Shown: positions 5,522 through 11,385, counted from the stretch's first letter. The stretch: 11,385 nucleotides of DNA from Candidatus Woesearchaeota archaeon (GCA_016185865.1 JACPMU010000049.1:1-11385); one strand, 5' to 3'. Program-made: numbers and translations. Notes: a model not told the origin generated them from the letters alone.

Positions 5522-6109
5522 ATGGAATTCGAAAAAATAGTGCATGAAAGGTATGCTGTAAAGCTTTTTGACGGAAGGAAAATACCGGAAGAAAAAGTAA
5601 ACAGGCTTTTTGAGGTGATAAGGTATGCGGCTTCATCTTTTAATATACAGCCCTGGGTTGTCAAGGTTGTAACAGACCAAAAGACCAAGGAAAGGCTGAC
5701 TCCTGTGTCAATGAACCAGAAGCAGATAGAATCATGCTCCCATTTGCTTGTCTTCTGCGCAAACACTGACATTGCAGGCAACATAGACAAACTTGAGAAG
5801 CTCATGAAAAAAGCAGGCGCAAGCACCGCATATATAGAAATCATGAGGGGCTTTGAAAAAAGCATGAACTATGAGCAGAAGCTTTCCTGGGCTCAGAGAC
5901 AGACTTTTCTTGCTTTGGGAAATGCGCTTAACGGGGCAAAGGCTCTTGGCTTTGACTCATGCCCTATGGAAGGCTTTGACCCGAAAGAATACTCAAGAAT
6001 ACTGAAGCTTCCTGACAGCTTGGTGCCGACAGCATTGTGCCCGATTGGATACGCTGCCGACAGCCAAAAGGAAAAATTGAGGTTTCCAAAAGAAGAGGTT
6101 TTCATATAA
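5522..6109 (+). CDS. NfsB-like nitroreductase (FMN-dependent NAD(P)H oxidoreductase)
   Basis: The 195-aa protein follows E. coli NfsB along its length. It has the FMN-phosphate motif ERYAVKLFD (R10, K14), SSFNIQPW (38-45, N41), the mid-sequence HLLVFCANTD (74-83), MEGFDP (149-154, the EG flavin contact), LCPIGYAAD (172-180) and KLRFPKEEVF (185-194, the basic FMN clamp). Family members are homodimers that reduce nitro compounds, quinones, flavins or pteridines by two-electron hydride transfer; the physiological substrate here cannot be read. At 195 aa it is shorter than NfsB (217), mainly in the central helical insert. AAAGGTGA at 5508-5515 is a clear ribosome-binding site, and the gene starts 16 bp after the metallopeptidase-like gene. 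Together with the cysteine-cluster protein it hints at a redox-related locus. Confidence 0.92.
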   Translation: MEFEKIVHERYAVKLFDGRKIPEEKVNRLFEVIRYAASSFNIQPWVVKVVTDQKTKERLTPVSMNQKQIESCSHLLVFCANTDIAGNIDKLEKLMKKAGASTAYIEIMRGFEKSMNYEQKLSWAQRQTFLALGNALNGAKALGFDSCPMEGFDPKEYSRILKLPDSLVPTALCPIGYAADSQKEKLRFPKEEVFI

Positions 6110-6113
6110 AGAT

Positions 6114-6169
6114 CTAGCAATGCATAAATAAAAGCAATTTTGTTAAAAGCTTGTGAATATTTTTGCTAG
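6114..6169. terminator. Inverted repeat between convergent nitroreductase and aldo/keto reductase genes
   Basis: CTAGCAA (6114-6120) is repeated inverted as TTGCTAG (6163-6169), enclosing an AT-rich 42-nt spacer. The right arm overlaps the stop codon of the aldo/keto reductase gene, as the hairpins at 3620-3710 overlap the HAD phosphatase stop. Seven base pairs over a long loop is weak, so a terminator function is tentative. Confidence 0.3.
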
Positions 6170-7005
6170 TACATTCCTTTCTTGAAAAAATTTGCATTTT
6201 CAAAATCCGCTTTTGTCTTGTTTTCTATTTCTGCAAGCTTTTCCCGGCTTAATGGCTTAAAATCTTCAGCCGATTTAGCATTTTCCTCAACCTCGTTTGG
6301 GGTTTTGCAGCCGATTATTGCCAAATCAACATCCTGGGAAAGCGTGTAATGCAATGCCTCTTTCATTGTTACAGAAGAAAGCACATGCCCCTGCCCAGCC
6401 ACTTTCATTGCAATAACACCCATTTCTCTTTTTCTTGCTTCAGGGATAACAGTCGAGATAAAAGGAAAGTAATGAGTATCTGAAGCATTTGCGCATAGCA
6501 ATACAGTGTCAAAATCATATTTCTTTATGGCTGATATCAGAATTTCTGGGTCATGATGCCCGGTTATTCCCAGAAACCTTATTTTTCCTTTTTTTCTTGC
6601 TTCTTCCAGGGCATGTATTGCTCCATCATCTGAGAAAATTTCCTCAATATCATGTATTGTCCTCAAATCGTGCAGCTGCAATAAATCGATATAGCTTGTT
6701 TTAAGCCTTTTTAAAGAATCCTCAAGCAAAAGCATTGTCCCTTCATATGTCCTGTCATGGGTTTTTGAGGCAAGGAATACCTGCTCTCTTTCTGTTTTTT
6801 TCCAAAGGTACTCTCCAAGATAGTCCCTGCTCTGCTGGTAAGCAGGCGCAGTGTCAAAATATGTGATTCCCACCTCAAGGGCTTTTTCAATTACAGCCTG
6901 TGCCTGCTTGTAATATCCAGTTGTCCTGAGAATGCCTTCTCCCCCAAGCCCAAAGACAGTGACATTTCTTCCTGTTTTGCCCAAAATTTTTTTGGATAAT
7001 GCCAT
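6166..7005 (-). CDS. Aldo/keto reductase
   Basis: Aldo/keto reductases are NAD(P)H-dependent TIM-barrel enzymes that reduce aldehydes and ketones. The catalytic tetrad is intact: D51 and Y56 in YFDTAPAY, K81 in LASKTHD, and H112 in LQLHDLR. GEYLWKK (64-70), SLKRLKTSYIDLLQLH (97-112), LGITGHH (145-151) and the C-terminal AIIGCKTPNEVEENAKS (229-245) cofactor region fit the subfamily of putative oxidoreductases often found in archaea. Length is 279 aa from the ATG at 7005. An in-frame extension of 17 codons upstream is rejected because it would translate the tRNA gene. The ATG is only 7 nt downstream of the tRNA 3' end and no separate promoter fits, so the mRNA probably comes from the tRNA transcript. 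The physiological substrate is unknown. Confidence 0.93.
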   Translation of the reverse strand: MALSKKILGKTGRNVTVFGLGGEGILRTTGYYKQAQAVIEKALEVGITYFDTAPAYQQSRDYLGEYLWKKTEREQVFLASKTHDRTYEGTMLLLEDSLKRLKTSYIDLLQLHDLRTIHDIEEIFSDDGAIHALEEARKKGKIRFLGITGHHDPEILISAIKKYDFDTVLLCANASDTHYFPFISTVIPEARKREMGVIAMKVAGQGHVLSSVTMKEALHYTLSQDVDLAIIGCKTPNEVEENAKSAEDFKPLSREKLAEIENKTKADFENANFFKKGMY

Positions 7006-7012
7006 TTTATAA

Positions 7013-7106
7013 TGCCCCTGCGGGGAATTGAACCCCGATCTTAAGGTTTCTGACAAAACACGAGTTTACCGCAACCTTACGTTCTGATCCGTTATACTAC
7101 AGGAGC
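7013..7106 (-). tRNA. tRNA-Arg(GCG) with 21-nt anticodon-loop intron
   Basis: The minus strand folds as a tRNA: acceptor GCTCCTG/CAGGGGC (7 bp including one T-G), D-loop with GGA, anticodon stem TAAGG/CCTTA, a 4-nt variable loop, T-arm CGGGG-TTCAATT-CCCCG, discriminator A. CCA is not encoded. Twenty-eight bases separate the anticodon-stem strands, so 21 must be intron. Placing it at the canonical site between positions 37 and 38 gives loop TTGCGGA and anticodon GCG (Arg). A20 in the D-loop and A73 agree with arginine identity. The D-stem has one A-A mismatch (12-23). The alternative cut giving GCA (Cys) is disfavoured by A73, since tRNA-Cys normally has U73. A TATA box lies about 26 bp upstream of the mature 5' end. 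Confidence 0.88.
7048..7068 (-). other. tRNA intron at position 37/38
   Basis: This 21-nt intron begins TAAAC and ends GTCAGAA on the minus strand. Internally AAAC can pair with GTTT. For a bulge-helix-bulge, loop bases TTG pair with CAG near the intron end, but the fourth pair of the central helix is a C-T mismatch. The splice motif is therefore relaxed instead of canonical, which leaves the exact borders less certain than the tRNA itself. Confidence 0.65.
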
Positions 7107-7128
7107 AACAAACAGGTTAAGAATATCG

Positions 7129-7136
7129 TTTATAAA
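7129..7136 (-). promoter_or_regulatory. TATA box for the tRNA (and probably aldo/keto reductase) transcript
   Basis: The minus strand reads TTTATAAA in an AT-rich context, centred about 26 bp before the tRNA 5' end at 7106. Transcription would begin at or very near the mature 5' end, leaving little 5' leader to remove. Confidence 0.6.
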
Positions 7137-7180
7137 TTTTTGTTAAAGGAAATATAATAAACATGCAAACAATAAAAAAT

Positions 7181-7336
7181 AACGAGAGCCTCTTTTAGAA
7201 GCAAAGTGATAAAAGTGAACCGCTTTTGTTGTTGTAGTTAAATGTATTGGCGAGGCGGAGAGGCTGTGAACAAAAAGCATACAGCAAAAGATTGCTCGCC
7301 TGTGCCGCCGAGCTGTAACTAATGTGCGAAGCACGG
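7181..7336. ncRNA. Possible structured RNA in a 267-bp gene-free gap
   Basis: The gap 7107-7373 has no convincing protein gene. Within it, 7241-7335 is about half G+C while the flanks are strongly AT-rich, a contrast typical of RNA genes in AT-rich archaea. Inverted repeats are dense: AGCCTCT (7188-7194) with AGAGGCT (7259-7265), GGCGAG (7249-7254) with CTCGCC (7295-7300), GCTGT with ACAGC (7263-7267 and 7280-7284), GCTCG with CGAGC (7294-7298 and 7309-7313), and GTGC-GAA-GCAC (7324-7334). Several are mutually exclusive. Both strands have a TATA-like element at a suitable distance (7150-7160 for plus, 7338-7345 for minus), so the strand is undecided. I could not match it to RNase P, SRP, 5S or box C/D RNA. 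Confidence 0.3.
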
Positions 7337-7373
7337 ATTTAAAATTTAAATAATATCAAATTTATTTACAAGT

Positions 7374-8911
7374 TTATTCTTTCCAGTCCCTAAGAGAAAT
7401 CTGCCCTTTTCTCTTGTTTTCAGGCACTCCAATTTGCTCCTGTCCCAGCTGCTTCTTGATGCTCAATGCAGTTTTCCCGCCAAGAAGATGCGTCAGTGAG
7501 GACAAGTCAGCATTTTTCAAGTCCTTGATGTCCCTTATCCTGTTCCTGAACAAAATCCTTGCCCTTACCCTTCCTATGTTCTCCAATCTTACCAAAGGCA
7601 GCAATTCCTCCTTGACACCGTACTTCAGCCTTAGCCTTAATTTCACAATCTCTTTCAGCAGGTACTGGTAATGCATTATCCTTCCTATTTCCTCTGCTGC
7701 GTAAAGCAGCCAGTCTGCAAGTTCAAGCTTAACTCTTAATTCGCCTGGCCTTACGTTGTATTCCTCAAGCAAAAAATCCTCGTCCTGCTCGTTTATCCAG
7801 TAATTGAACATCAGGGATGTTTTTACAGAATTCAAAAAATCCTCGTATTCAGGCTCGTACATTGAAGGCTCATTCTCAAGCAAAAAGTCGCTGAACTCAA
7901 GCATTGACTCCTGCACCTTGTCATACTCCCTTATTCCAACCTTCAATAAAGGCCTTATCTCCAGAGTATGCGATATCATCTGCAAAAATGAGAATGCATC
8001 AATTTTCTTGTCGCTTGCATTCCGCATGCAAGTTATTATAAAATTAGCAGTCAAGGGATCAATATAAAGCTCTGCAACCCTCTTGCCCATCAATGTTGTC
8101 TTGAGCTTCTCATCCGATAATTCATTGGCGCTTGAAAAATCTTCTCCTTGCCTCATTATGAATTCCCATTCCTCAAGCATGTCAATGACTTTTGAGATTG
8201 TTGCATGCAATCTTCTCAAGTCCTTGAACTGGTATGCGTAAAACGTCCTGTCAAAGAAGTCAAAAAGCTGCTTTTTTGTTGTGATGAAATTTGCTGCAAT
8301 CAGTGAAAGCACATAAGTTCTTAATACAGGCTCGACTGCAAGCTTTGAGTAAATGTCCTCAGGCAATCCGTTCAAATACCTTTCCTCTATTTTTTCCTTC
8401 TCTCCATTAGTAAGCGCAATTGCAATTGACTGGCCTTCACTGTCATAATTTGGACGTCCGGCCCTTCCTGACATCTGCAAATAATCCAAAACAGGTATCC
8501 ATGTTAATCCATGGGCTGTATACCTTTTCAAATCCTTTATTATTGCCCTGTAAGCAGGAATGTAGGCGTGCAGCATATTATTTTTATCGCTCCGTTCCTG
8601 AAATTGTCCTCGATAATGGCTTTTTGCTCCTGCGTTAATCCTGCATGATGGAACGCAATCCCTTTTTTCAGGCAGAAGGCAAGCCTCTCGCATTGTTTTG
8701 TTGGCTTTGAAAGCACATTCAATGCTTTGTCGGACAATAGCTTAAGCTGCGCATCATCGCTTTTTATTTTTTTTGAAATGTCCTCGGCTGTCTTCTCAGC
8801 TGATTTTTTTGTATTAGCGAATACCAGTGCCTGCTTCCCGATTTTTATCGTGTCCAAGGCGATGTTAAGGACAGAGCTGTCAAACTCGTCATCAAGCTTT
8901 ATAGATTTCAT
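7374..8911 (-). pseudogene. Hel308/Ski2-like helicase remnant: RecA2 to HhH only, frameshifted at motif V
   Basis: The first part (8911 to about 8561, 117 codons) carries the RecA2 start ALVFANTKKSAE and GIAFHHAGLTQEQ to IICCTPT. The second part, in another frame from 8558, resumes with PAYRAIIKDLKRY, IPVLDYLQMSGRAGRP (motif VI), the winged-helix/ratchet region with KLAVEPVLRTYVLSLIAA, and a C-terminal helix-hairpin-helix (VRLENIGRVRARILF). Hel308-type enzymes unwind stalled forks using two RecA domains. Here the family's motif V segment, roughly TPT-LAAGLNL-PA, is reduced to ACA-TT-CCT, a loss of about 19 nt that shifts the frame. The entire RecA1 domain (Walker A, DExH; about 200 residues) is absent upstream, where an unrelated gene lies. 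A TATA box sits 26 bp before the ATG at 8911, so the fragment may still be transcribed. A split gene with a sequencing error is the alternative. Confidence 0.85.
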
Positions 8912-8933
8912 AAGCAAGAATAAGAAAGGGTGG

Positions 8934-8941
8934 TTTATAAA
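8934..8941 (-). promoter_or_regulatory. TATA box in front of the helicase remnant
   Basis: The minus strand reads CTTTATAAACC around this core, centred about 26 bp from the ATG at 8911. That is the same geometry as the intact leaderless genes here. It supports 8911 as a real start and not merely the edge of a truncation. Confidence 0.55.
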
Positions 8942-8980
8942 GATTGTTGATTGATTAGCAAGTCAAATAGTTTGTATATA

Positions 8981-9379
8981 TTAATCTCCTCCACCAGTCC
9001 ACAGAATTCCTAATGGATCATTTAGCCAATACCAATCCTCTGCTGATATATGGTAATTCTTTTTTAAATCAGGTCTCGTCGCATTTAAGAAGCCTATATT
9101 CCACGGCAATGTTCCAAACTGGGCTGGAGGAATATGTTCTCCATAAATATGTTTTGGAAAGCCTCGTCCCAGATGTCTTAAAAAGAAAATAGCATAATCA
9201 TCTTTTGGATGAGCCGGACCAAACATTGGCTCTGGATGTGCATGCCTTCCAGGACCGCCATTTGCATCAATTCCCATAAACATAAACCTTCTATCTTTAT
9301 ACCTTACAACATCTCCAATTTCAAGTCGTTTCCATTTATCGCTGCAAATTCCCAGACGTTCCGCATTTTTTAATTGCAT
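8981..9379 (-). CDS. Unrecognised 132-aa protein, His/Trp/Pro-rich, atypical codon use
   Basis: I do not recognise this protein. Residues 19-38 (LEIGDVVRYKDRRFMFMGI) look like the start of a small beta-barrel. They are followed by a His/Pro/Gly-rich stretch with HAHPEP (46-51) and H57, then YAIFFLRHLGRGFPKHIYGEH (62-82), PPAQFGTLPWNIGF (84-97), and a Trp-rich end EDWYWLNDPLGILW (114-127). Seven histidines could bind metal, but no known pattern is evident. There is no signal peptide or membrane segment. Codon choice differs from neighbours: Ile is ATT in 7 of 9 cases and Arg includes CGA and CGT, whereas the 165-aa gene at 5008 uses mainly ATA and only AGG. This suggests horizontal acquisition. 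It sits 69 bp upstream of the helicase remnant, where the missing helicase domain would be. Only a weak AAGGT precedes the ATG. Confidence 0.65.
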   Translation of the reverse strand: MQLKNAERLGICSDKWKRLEIGDVVRYKDRRFMFMGIDANGGPGRHAHPEPMFGPAHPKDDYAIFFLRHLGRGFPKHIYGEHIPPAQFGTLPWNIGFLNATRPDLKKNYHISAEDWYWLNDPLGILWTGGGD

Positions 9380-9459
9380 GAATACCTTATCAACCTGTAT
9401 ACTTAAGATTTTTACTCACCTATATTGAAAAGTCTTTGTCTTTATTTAAATTGATGCAT

Positions 9460-11352
9460 CTAAACCACATTCACATTAATAACCTGCTCTGCCTTGTCAA
9501 TTCCGTCGCTTACTGTCACTTTAACGGTTTTTACTCCCTTGCTTTTGAAGATTCTCTGGTGCAAAGCAGTTGCCTTGTACTTCTCCAAAAACCCGAAGTT
9601 CCATGTGTAGGTTAATTCATCTCCATCATCATCAACTGCATTGACAGACATAAGCACAGGCTTGTTCACTTTTGCAGCAACGCTTCTTGTTGCATTTATT
9701 ATTCTCGGAGCCCTGTTCTTGTCCTTTATCTCCGCTTTTGCAACCTGCCTTATTTCTGCTTTTCCGTCGCTTGCAACAAACACAATGTCAAGCTTTTTTG
9801 TCTCTTTTTTGCCTGCTGTGCTGTACGCCGGAGTCCATAAGAATGCATTTCCCTTTATTGAAGAGCCTTCCGGAGGATTGTCAATTGAATATTCTATCAC
9901 ATCTCCGTCAGGATCAGGTGCATTCAATAAAATTGCAATATTGTCCCCTTCCATTGATTTTATTTCCTTGATTTTTTTGAACAATGGGGCGCGGTTGCTC
10001 TGCTTTATCTCTATCTGCACATCTTTGGATGCTTCAAGCATTCCGTCGCTTGCTGTCACTTTTACATTATAAGTTCCTGCATCGTCAAAGCCTGACTTGA
10101 AAGTGTCTTTGTTGAGGAAATCTGAGTATTTCAATCTTACCCTGTCGCCATCCAAATCATACGCATTCGGAACAATCTTCAGTGTATCGCCTTCATTTAT
10201 TTTTATCGGCTCCATGTCCTCAATAACAGGAGCTCTGTTTACATCCTTTACTGTTATGATAACATTTTGAACTACATTCTTGTCTTTGGAAGAGGCTGAA
10301 AACTGGACATAAAAGCTCTTGCTCAGTGTCCTGAACCTGCCAAGCAGCCTGTCCACAAAGCCCTCTTTTTTGACAGTGTCAAAGCTTGTTTTCCATGCAA
10401 ATACATTGTCATCAAATTCTGCGCCTTCAGGCAGGTTTTCAGCAGAATATGTGATTTCATCGCCATCAGGATCATTTGCATTCAATGTTATTTCAATTTC
10501 CTCGTTCTCATTCAAAATTTTGTTGCCTATGCTTTCAAAAGTTAAAGGTCTGTCAGCATCATTGACAGTAACCTTCACAGTCTTGTCTCCTTTGAAACCC
10601 TTTCCTTCTGCATGGATTTCAACATCATACGTGCCTTCATCTTCATATCCTGTATGCCACTCGTTTTTGCTGCCGACAGGCTCTGAAATTGAATACACTA
10701 ATCCATATTTTTCAAAATCAGGAAGATTAAGGCTTGCAATTTCGTTTTCATTGAAAACAGCATCTTCTATTCCGTCAAGCAGCCCTTCAACATCCACATT
10801 TTCCACATCAGCATCCCATTCATGGCTTATTGCTGATGTTCCGTCGGAAATTTCAACCCTTATTTCATGGCTTCCGTCATCGTTGTATGTCGTGTCATAA
10901 GTGTATTCGTTGCCTTCTTTTACCTCATCACCATCCAAAAACCATCTGTACTCCAAATCATCTTTGTTCAGGTCTGTTGCTAAAACGCTGAACTCAATCG
11001 ATTCAGTTTCTTTTATGCTTAATGTCTCTTCCTCAGGATTAAATGACTCAATTATTGGCTTCTCTTCCTTTCTCTCAACAATTATCATTACATCCTCTGA
11101 AACGCTTGTTATTCCGTCAGAAACAGTAACTGTTGCAGTGTATTCTCCTGCATCGCCATAAGTTGTCTGCCACCTTCCGTTTTCATCTAAAGGGGATGTG
11201 TATGTTGTTATTATATTGTCCGCGTCAGGATCAGTAACGCTCGGCTGCAGGCTCACTTTTTCAGTTTCATAGACTGTAAAAGTGCTGGTAGAAAAAACAA
11301 TACAGGGGAACAGCAAAAATATAGTTACCAATAAAGCAACCCTTTTATTCAT
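9460..11352 (-). CDS. Secreted multi-domain Ig/PKD/cadherin-like surface protein
   Basis: The 630-aa protein begins with a signal peptide (MNKR, hydrophobic 5-20, cleavage expected near VFS). About seven tandem beta-sandwich modules follow, at roughly 24-93, 97-187, 193-264, 268-369, 372-449, 453-544 and 547-630. PKD-type signatures recur: YTATVTVSDG (71-80), EIRVEISDG (163-171), YNVKVTASDG (428-437), VKTVKVTVSDG (607-617). Calcium-binding-type loops also recur: DPDADN (41-46), DPDGDE (294-299), DLDGDR (399-404), DPDGDV (480-485), DDDGDE (574-579). Linkers DVNRAP, QSNRAP and DKNRAP mark module joins. No C-terminal transmembrane helix, sorting motif or lipobox is seen, so it is either secreted or held by partners. 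GAGGGGG (11358-11364) lies 5 nt before the ATG. An extracellular adhesion or structural role is inference. Confidence 0.88.
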   Translation of the reverse strand: MNKRVALLVTIFLLFPCIVFSTSTFTVYETEKVSLQPSVTDPDADNIITTYTSPLDENGRWQTTYGDAGEYTATVTVSDGITSVSEDVMIIVERKEEKPIIESFNPEEETLSIKETESIEFSVLATDLNKDDLEYRWFLDGDEVKEGNEYTYDTTYNDDGSHEIRVEISDGTSAISHEWDADVENVDVEGLLDGIEDAVFNENEIASLNLPDFEKYGLVYSISEPVGSKNEWHTGYEDEGTYDVEIHAEGKGFKGDKTVKVTVNDADRPLTFESIGNKILNENEEIEITLNANDPDGDEITYSAENLPEGAEFDDNVFAWKTSFDTVKKEGFVDRLLGRFRTLSKSFYVQFSASSKDKNVVQNVIITVKDVNRAPVIEDMEPIKINEGDTLKIVPNAYDLDGDRVRLKYSDFLNKDTFKSGFDDAGTYNVKVTASDGMLEASKDVQIEIKQSNRAPLFKKIKEIKSMEGDNIAILLNAPDPDGDVIEYSIDNPPEGSSIKGNAFLWTPAYSTAGKKETKKLDIVFVASDGKAEIRQVAKAEIKDKNRAPRIINATRSVAAKVNKPVLMSVNAVDDDGDELTYTWNFGFLEKYKATALHQRIFKSKGVKTVKVTVSDGIDKAEQVINVNVV

Positions 11353-11357
11353 TTATT

Positions 11358-11364
11358 CCCCCTC
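11358..11364 (-). promoter_or_regulatory. Ribosome-binding site of the multi-domain surface protein
   Basis: The minus strand reads GAGGGGG, 5 nt before the ATG at 11352. It fixes the start directly ahead of the signal peptide and implies a leadered mRNA whose promoter lies beyond the window edge. Confidence 0.6.
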
Positions 11365-11369
11365 AACTT

Positions 11370-11385
11370 AAAAAAAAAAAAAAAA
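11370..11385. repeat. A16 homopolymer at the window edge
   Basis: The last 16 bases are all A (T on the coding strand of the adjacent gene). It could be part of a T-rich archaeal terminator or upstream region, or an assembly artefact at a contig end. Its true length cannot be judged from here. Confidence 0.6.

Noticed and set aside
7006..7056. In-frame 17-codon N-terminal extension of the aldo/keto reductase
   Set aside because: It would translate the 3' part of the tRNA gene. The ATG at 7005 gives the family's usual N-terminus.
7013..7106. Reading the tRNA as tRNA-Cys(GCA)
   Set aside because: Cutting the intron two bases earlier gives loop TTGCAAA, but the discriminator is A instead of the U expected for Cys, A20 favours Arg, and the intron would leave its canonical site.
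7226..7316. Firm call of an H/ACA guide RNA on the minus strand
   Set aside because: A stem-pocket-stem followed by ACA exists, but the upper stem is only 5 bp, there is no kink-turn, and the spacing to ACA is about 17 nt. Kept only as a generic RNA candidate.
7143..7334. Minus-strand 63-codon frame in the gap between tRNA and helicase
   Set aside because: No ribosome-binding site, no recognisable domain, low-quality Cys/Phe/His-rich translation, and it coincides with the inverted-repeat-rich segment.
8559..8693. Treating the downstream helicase frame as starting near 8693
   Set aside because: The part of that frame before 8559 is out-of-frame translation of the RecA2 region. Similarity to the helicase begins only at PAYRAI (8558).
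9641..11161. Plus-strand reading frames opposite the multi-domain surface protein
   Set aside because: Ser/Phe/Leu-rich translations are what the complement of an Asp/Glu/Lys-rich repeat protein gives. No independent support.
1..11385. CRISPR array, insertion sequence or integrase
   Set aside because: No regularly spaced direct repeats, transposase or integrase motifs, or terminal inverted repeats were seen.

Overview
The window looks archaeal and most like a DPANN lineage (Woesearchaeota/Pacearchaeota-type). That lineage call is inference. It rests on a deoxyhypusine synthase, a tRNA gene with an intron in its anticodon loop, archaeal TATA boxes about 25-29 bp upstream of many start codons (leaderless transcripts), occasional GGAGGT/GAGGTG ribosome-binding sites, and a small acidic protein whose N-terminus I recognise from DPANN genomes. 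The DNA is AT-rich, genes are tightly packed, and most coding regions prefer AGG, ATA and AAG codons. I see no insertion sequence, CRISPR array or rRNA.

Layout. 1-2568 (minus): a left-edge-truncated acidic protein lies 23 bp downstream of a glycosylation-rich, single-pass surface protein, preceded by a TatD-family metal hydrolase. 2569-2709 is a divergent promoter region. 2710-3621 (plus): deoxyhypusine synthase. 3620-3710: two related hairpins between convergent genes. 3708-4693 (minus): a cysteine-containing PadR-type regulator followed 14 bp later by a SerB-like HAD phosphatase. 4694-4816: divergent control region with two near-identical 19-bp dyads. 4817-6109 (plus): a 48-aa protein with a CGSCGCG cluster, a small HExxHxxGxxD putative metalloprotease, and an NfsB-like nitroreductase. 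6166-7106 (minus): aldo/keto reductase directly downstream of an intron-containing tRNA-Arg(GCG). 7107-7373: no gene, but a GC-rich segment that may encode a structured RNA. 7374-8911 (minus): a Hel308-like helicase lacking its first RecA domain and carrying a frameshifting deletion at motif V. 8981-9379 (minus): an unrecognised protein with atypical codon use. 9460-11352 (minus): a secreted protein of about seven Ig/PKD-like domains. The window ends in a run of 16 A.

How the genes fit together. The most coherent unit is 3708-6109. A PadR regulator with cysteines at both ends faces a tiny cysteine-cluster protein across two matching operator-like dyads. The neighbours on either side are a phosphatase, a putative metallopeptidase and a flavin reductase. 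This suggests a metal- or redox-responsive module, but only the dyads, gene order and motifs are seen; the signal is not. The tRNA and aldo/keto reductase appear to share a transcript. The broken helicase and the codon-atypical gene next to it mark a likely rearrangement point. Two secreted proteins (one anchored, one apparently not) are probable cell-surface components.
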